In this document: piece after piece, positions 59,366-64,000 of the stretch
Numbering within the stretch: the stretch's first letter is position 1
Layout of the letters: each line of letters begins with the position of its first letter
Source of the DNA: Maratus speciosus
Lineage: Eukaryota; Arthropoda; Arachnida; Araneae; Salticidae
Reading direction: 5' to 3'
Length of the DNA: 64,000 nt
Assembly (NCBI GenBank): GCA_963932465.1
Contig: OZ010787.1
Coordinates: forward strand, 17,811,936-17,875,935
Notes under the pieces: generated by a model
The model's database searches: none
Told to the model about the DNA's origin: nothing
Seen by the model: the letters and a program-made list of their open reading frames with translations, nothing else
Made by a program: the position numbers and the translations under genes

Positions 59366-60632
59366 GTGAGTGCAAAAGTTCTACCCGTTTTTTAGCGAAA
59401 ACAGAAAGGCGGAGAACACAAAAAGTTAAGCACCTATGAATTCACGCATGCACCATCATTATGTATGACCTCTTGCCATCTGTCTGGCAGTAAGTTAATC
59501 CCACGCCGATAAAACTCCTGTTTTATAGTCAAAATACTGTTGTAACGCCGTTTTTACAGTCTCCACATCATGGAAGGTTCGGTGAGCAAAGGCGTTGTGT
59601 AACAATGAAATAAGGGGATAAATCGAAGGTTCAAGGTTGGAGCTATACGCCGGCTGAGGTGAAAGTTCCCAACTAAGGCCCAGTAATTTTTGCCGAGTAC
59701 TTAAAGCAACATGGGGGCTGACTTTATCGTTTTGAAAGAGAACCCCTCTACGATTGATGAATGCTGGATGCTTAAACGTGAGTTTTGCTCACAATTTGTC
59801 CAATTGTTGGCAGTAGAGGTCTGCCTTGATAATTTGGTTTGGTGCGAGGACATCCTAGTTGATTATTCCCCTAGCATTAAGCCCTAAACTGAACAAAACA
59901 TTTTTGGAATGGAGTCCACTTGTTTACCACGATGGAGTACCCTCTGCAACATCGGCACGTGGTCCTTCGACACTTCACGTTACGGTACAGTACCCACTTC
60001 TCATCACCCGTTACAATTCGGTTCAAAAATGGTTCCCTACTGTTACAGGGAAGCAAAGAAAGACAGGTGCTGATCCTCTTTTATCGTTGCCTTTCTGTAA
60101 GCTGGTGTGCTACCCGCTGATCGAATTTTTTGATGAAGTCAAGCGCATGCATCCGTCTTTGGACTGTTGGTCTGTGTACCGAGAACATTTTGGCTAATTC
60201 TCCGACTGTTCGATGTGGGGAATTTGCTATGGCTGTGTCCATATCCTCGTCAGAAACCACTGATAGGCATCAAAAACGGGCATGACCTTTACAGCTCTTG
60301 TCTCCGTCCCGGAATTTCCTAAACCAACGGTAGCATGTGCTATCGTCCGCGGCATCTTCCTCATACACATGACAAATGCTGTGGCAAGCTCTGGCTTCTG
60401 TAACGGCTTTATCATACTCCTACAGTAAACAATGTCTGACGTGGTTTTACTTGCTTGCTATGTTGTTTCCCGTTCCGCATGAGTTCTTCTGACAAATGTT
60501 GTGCCTATACATACTCTACTGCTTTACGCGTTATTATTCACTTTCCTGACCTCGAAACATAAGCTGTAACGACTGTATTTTACTTGACATTTACTTATGC
60601 TCAAAACGGGTAGAACTTTTGCACTCACCCAA
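59362..60632 (-). mobile_element. Mariner element, both ends present, 1271 bp
   Basis: TTGGGTGAGTGCAAAAGTTC and its exact inverse form the two ends, and TA flanks both sides (59360-59361 and 60633-60634). The length is the usual one for mariner. The transposase runs on the minus strand and is broken. Confidence 0.9.
59480..60460 (-). pseudogene. Mariner transposase, broken
   Basis: On the minus strand near 60400-60270 a frame gives ICHVYEED then STCYRWFRKFRDGDKS, the helix-turn-helix end and the WF-KF-GD motif of mariner transposases. Near 59675-59500 another frame gives WELSPQPAYSSNLEPSIYPL, corresponding to the PAYSPDLAPSDY region. There the third Asp of the DD34D triad is Ile, and the preceding Asp is Asn. 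Frame shifts separate the parts. It is inactive both by frame and by catalytic residue. Confidence 0.75.
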
Positions 60633-60639
60633 TATATAC

Positions 60640-62660
60640 TATAAAACATTCGAAATATAAATATATATATTTTACAAAACAGTGTATCATATTTCTGAAT
60701 TAAATGTTTAAATATCTAGTTTATTAACATTTTAGTAGTCAATAGTCGAAATTTCGATAACTTTATAAATACTGTTTATTGGCCAAAATATTAAAATAAA
60801 TTGCCGTGCACAAAAAATGTTCTATTATATGAAAAAAAAATTATATCTGAAAATTGAAATTTTGAAAACAGGATTAGTGTTGCTATTACTGCCCATGTGT
60901 TATTTTTTCTAAATTTAAACTTTATTAACAGGCATATGGGGGTCTAGTGTAGGGTGCTGCAAGAGTGCGCTGTGTACAAGAGTAGGCAGAGCGATTATCA
61001 TCCATTCCCAAAACAGAGTTTTGCGTTTAGCTATAGTTGTAAACTATGTAATGGTGTACCTACTTTGGGCCACTTTTTCCTGGTTCCACACACATTTCCA
61101 TTATTAAAAAATATTATGTGATTTTTCAACGTCGAAATGGAGTTGTAAACAATTAACATGAAACAATGAAGCAAACTATATGGTTTTAAAGAGGAATTTT
61201 TTTATTTTTTATTTAGTAACTATTTTTAAAGTTTTGGAACAAAGTAGCCCCTGCTGGGGGCTTCTTTGGTCCATTCAATTAGTTTCATATAAAATGATTA
61301 CATTTCATATGTAAATGAATAAATTTTTATTGAAACCCCCTTGCAATAGCATTTGCTAATAAATTAACACTGCAAATTCGATAAACAAATGTTTTTTTAA
61401 CTTTTTAACACAATAAACCAATTGTTAATATTAAAGAAACGAGAAACAGTTTTCGTCATGCTATCCTCAGCAACTGGAACAAAAATAATTAATGTAACAT
61501 TTTTCTACAGTAACATTTGAAAAAAATGTTACTTAAAACATGTTTTAAGAGATTTGATTGTATAAAAGGCATTTCTAAGTAATTGGGGTTATTTTCGGAC
61601 CAAAAAAGGTTTAGTAGTAAAGTAACCCCGAAATACTACTTTTCATGTTAGCTTTCTGAAAACGTAAAAATTTTCTGTCAAAATAAAAAAGTTAAAGGAA
61701 AAACTATGACCACATATGAGTTACAGGTTACTAAAGGTAATATTTTGACACTTCCCTTATTAATAGCTCTTTTCCAGATTGTTTCACTATAGAAAGTTTG
61801 GAGAGTTAAAATTTATACACGAAAAGTGTTTTACAAACACATCCAGTGTTGCCACTAAAAAATTAAATTGCCCCCAAACTATTCAAATACCCTAGAGTAG
61901 GGTATCAAATATTTTTCATGGGCAAAAAATCAAAATTATCTTGTATTGTTTGTTCAATACAAAGAATAAAATATTTTTTTATGGGATAGACCAAAGTAAC
62001 CCCAAAGTTGGTTGACGGTAAGTTTATAGTGAAAAAAATCTACGTATTTTGGTGAAATTTTTAATTTAGAAGAGAAAAAGTTATTCAGGCTCTCTCTTCA
62101 TAATATTTATGGTTTTTGAAAACAGGATCCTAATGGAGATCACATAGGTAATTTACTTTGATTTTTTTCGATTAGGTTATTATTGGACTACCTGTAACCC
62201 AAGTAATTTGAATTTACTTATCAATAGACGGCATTACTGACGTTTCAAAGTTCTTTAATGACGAGAGTACAAGAGTGCGCACGCACTCTTGTCCAACATA
62301 TGTGATCTATTTTACTTGTCACTTATAGGTATAAAATGGGTTTAAAATACTTAGTTTTGTTTAATAACTTTTCTTATAATTCAACTATATGTATTATCAG
62401 TAATTCCTCAGTTTTAAACGTAAAATCATTCCTTTCAATAGAAAATGATATTTCAGAAAAGGCAGGAAAAACTATGTAAAGAAAAGACGTACGCTCACTG
62501 TGAAATAAACCCAACTTCGGTTTCGCAAGGTATAGCTTCGACTGCAACAAATTAATCTTTTGTCAAATTTACAATGTTGTCACCGTATCCACGGTCATTC
62601 TGTGCTGCGATCCTATAGTACGAGGAGCAGGGGTCTGAAACTTTAAGCAGTTAACTACAC
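60640..62660. other. AT-rich stretch, probably old transposon sequence
   Basis: A 24-base near-palindrome ACAAGAGTGCG/CGCACTCTTGT lies at about 62269-62292, with a related CAAGAGTGCGC near 60966. Phrases such as AAAGTAGCCCC and AAAGTAACCCC recur (about 61243, 61619 and 61994). These suggest an internal repeat, but no gene is recognised. Confidence 0.35.
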
Positions 62661-62670
62661 AAAAGGTAGC

Positions 62671-62881
62671 TTGCCAAAAACCTTTACCAAAAAGAGTAAA
62701 AGTAAAGCCAAGAAGCCTAAAACTGCACCAAAGAAAAAAAAATGGATATGTCCAGGCTGCTCAGGAATCTATAGAAAACCTATCGCAGAGGATTGGATAG
62801 AGTGCATTTCTTGCAGACTGATGGTACGAAAAGAGCACAGACTACGCAGGTCGTGGTCACTACAAATGTGACGTTTGTAAG
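62671..62881 (+). pseudogene. Finger-like C-terminal tail of a transposase
   Basis: A lysine-rich stretch (KKSKSKAKKPKTAPKKKK) precedes WICPGCSG, then EDWIECISCRLM, a Cys-rich arrangement like the PHD-like tails of some pogo/Tigger-type DDE transposases. After a frame change, HYKCDVCK follows at about 62857-62880, which fits the last Cys pair. There is no ATG in frame (the frame opens at a TTG) and no catalytic domain upstream that I can recognise. It is a relic, and the family call is tentative. Confidence 0.45.
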
Positions 62882-63004
62882 TGAAGTGCTTACATTTTTA
62901 GTTGATCACTCCTGCACACTTGACTGCGTGCTTTTGCCCTCATTGTCGGTACAAGTGTGCGCATTCAGGAGGAAAATCAAATACCGAAAGTGTTTCTTAT
63001 AAGT

Positions 63005-63340
63005 TGATTAATGAAATTTTTTTGTTAGTTTAATAATTTAAGAGTATAAATAAAGTATAACATCATCTCTTAATTTATTTTTATTTAATGAAATATCTAA
63101 AGTGCGCAATCTTATCCTGTATGGATGAGCGTGGGTGTAAATGGGAATAGTGTGGATTTTAATAGATATGTAAAACTTGTATATATTTTTTCAGAATATA
63201 AAATATATAAAGATTATCAACAATAGTATACTACAGATGTATGAGTGAGATTTAAGTTTTCAATCTATAGTTCAAATGTACGAAGCAATATACAATTAAA
63301 TGACATCACCGGAAAGTTATTAAATAACTTAAATTATCTA
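63005..63340. other. AT-rich stretch, nothing recognised
   Basis: No gene or element is seen. Confidence 0.3.
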
Positions 63341-63354
63341 CACTCTAAAAAAAA

Positions 63355-63910
63355 AAAAATGTGTAAATTTACACATAAAAACAGGTATATCGATGATACA
63401 AAAACGATTTGTCTATATGTGTAAAGTGGTGTGTAAATTGCCGAAATACACGCCTAATGGGTAAATTTCAAAATACACATTTAAATGTGTAATTTGATGA
63501 TAACACTAAGTGTGTAAAAGTTATCTTTTCACTCTTGAAATACACACTTTAATGTGTATATTGCACAAATATACACATATTTCTGTGTGATAGTGTAACA
63601 CATATATATGTGTAATATTCTGTAATTACACATAGTTTTGTGTATTATGCAAAATACACATTTTTATGTATTATGCAAAATACGCACATTTTTGTGTAAT
63701 ATGTAAAATACACATCTTTTCGTGTAATATGTAACACATATATTTTTGAGTAATATGCAAAATAGAGATTTTAGTGTATTATTCTGTTCTTACACATATT
63801 TCTGCATAATACGCAAAACACAGATTTATGTAACATTCAAAATACATAAAATTTTGTGTAATATACAAAATAGACATATTTTTGGCTACATAGCTTTATC
63901 TTTATACTTT
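63355..63910. repeat. Palindromic tandem repeat, unit about 36 bp
   Basis: Units combine AATACACAT, a short T-rich spacer and GTGTAATAT, so each unit is itself a small dyad (ATACACA...TGTGTAT). Roughly 14 units are visible, strongly diverged at both edges. The open frame 63746-63928 is a by-product. Confidence 0.75.
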
Positions 63911-64000
63911 AGTATGTGTGAATTATGAGCTAAATTTTTTTTTATGATCGGGAAAAAATATCAAGAACAAGCTCATACGCTTAGTGTGTTTTTTTTTCTT

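Overview
This window looks like AT-rich nuclear DNA from an arthropod. The evidence is one animal Rab GTPase exon with a good splice donor, a very long intron, and dense Tc1/mariner, hAT-like, TTAA-type, Helitron-like, tRNA-SINE and BEL/Pao remnants. A spider or other chelicerate is my guess from the overall repeat style; nothing in the sequence proves it. All boundaries were read by eye, without alignment software.

Layout. 1-1700: a tandem satellite of about 182 bp running in from the left edge. 1700-6800: AT-rich sequence with a small TTAA element, a tRNA-like fragment and a 12-bp minisatellite. 6821-10127: two Helitron-like starts, the second with a possible 3' end and an internal 154-bp tandem array. 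11315-17046: a nested cluster made of a MITE, a TTAA element interrupted by an inverted-duplicate Tc1, and a 2.2-kb terminal-inverted-repeat element that carries a 307-bp insertion with two head-to-head hammerhead-ribozyme-like cores. 18190-22985: a 175-bp satellite, a Helitron-like 3' end and an element with seven units of 327 bp. 24197-28326: a 1.5-kb dyad and a 2.2-kb repeat with a 752-bp TTAA element inside it.

29474-about 37000: the genic part. A CRE site and the first coding exon of a Rab GTPase (29571-29694, + strand) are followed by an intron that I cannot close inside the window. The intron holds a direct duplication, a second ribozyme-like dyad, TTAA elements, SINEs and one candidate minus-strand exon (33920-34016).

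37990-63910: more mobile DNA. There are large fold-back elements at 37990-40208, 46992-48505, 50115-50899 and 56126-58455. There is a nearly whole but dead DD34E Tc1 copy (48518-50044), a hAT-type element with an 8-bp target duplication, a Harbinger-type MITE, a Tc3-like relic, a minus-strand BEL/Pao pol relic, a dead mariner with both ends, a finger-like transposase tail and a palindromic satellite.

The most striking property is the number of long inverted duplications. At least six have arms of roughly 0.4 to 1.1 kb, and two smaller dyads have ribozyme-like cores in each arm, a 3' tail of about 30 nt and 12 to 16-bp flanking duplications. No complete host gene and no intact transposase is present.
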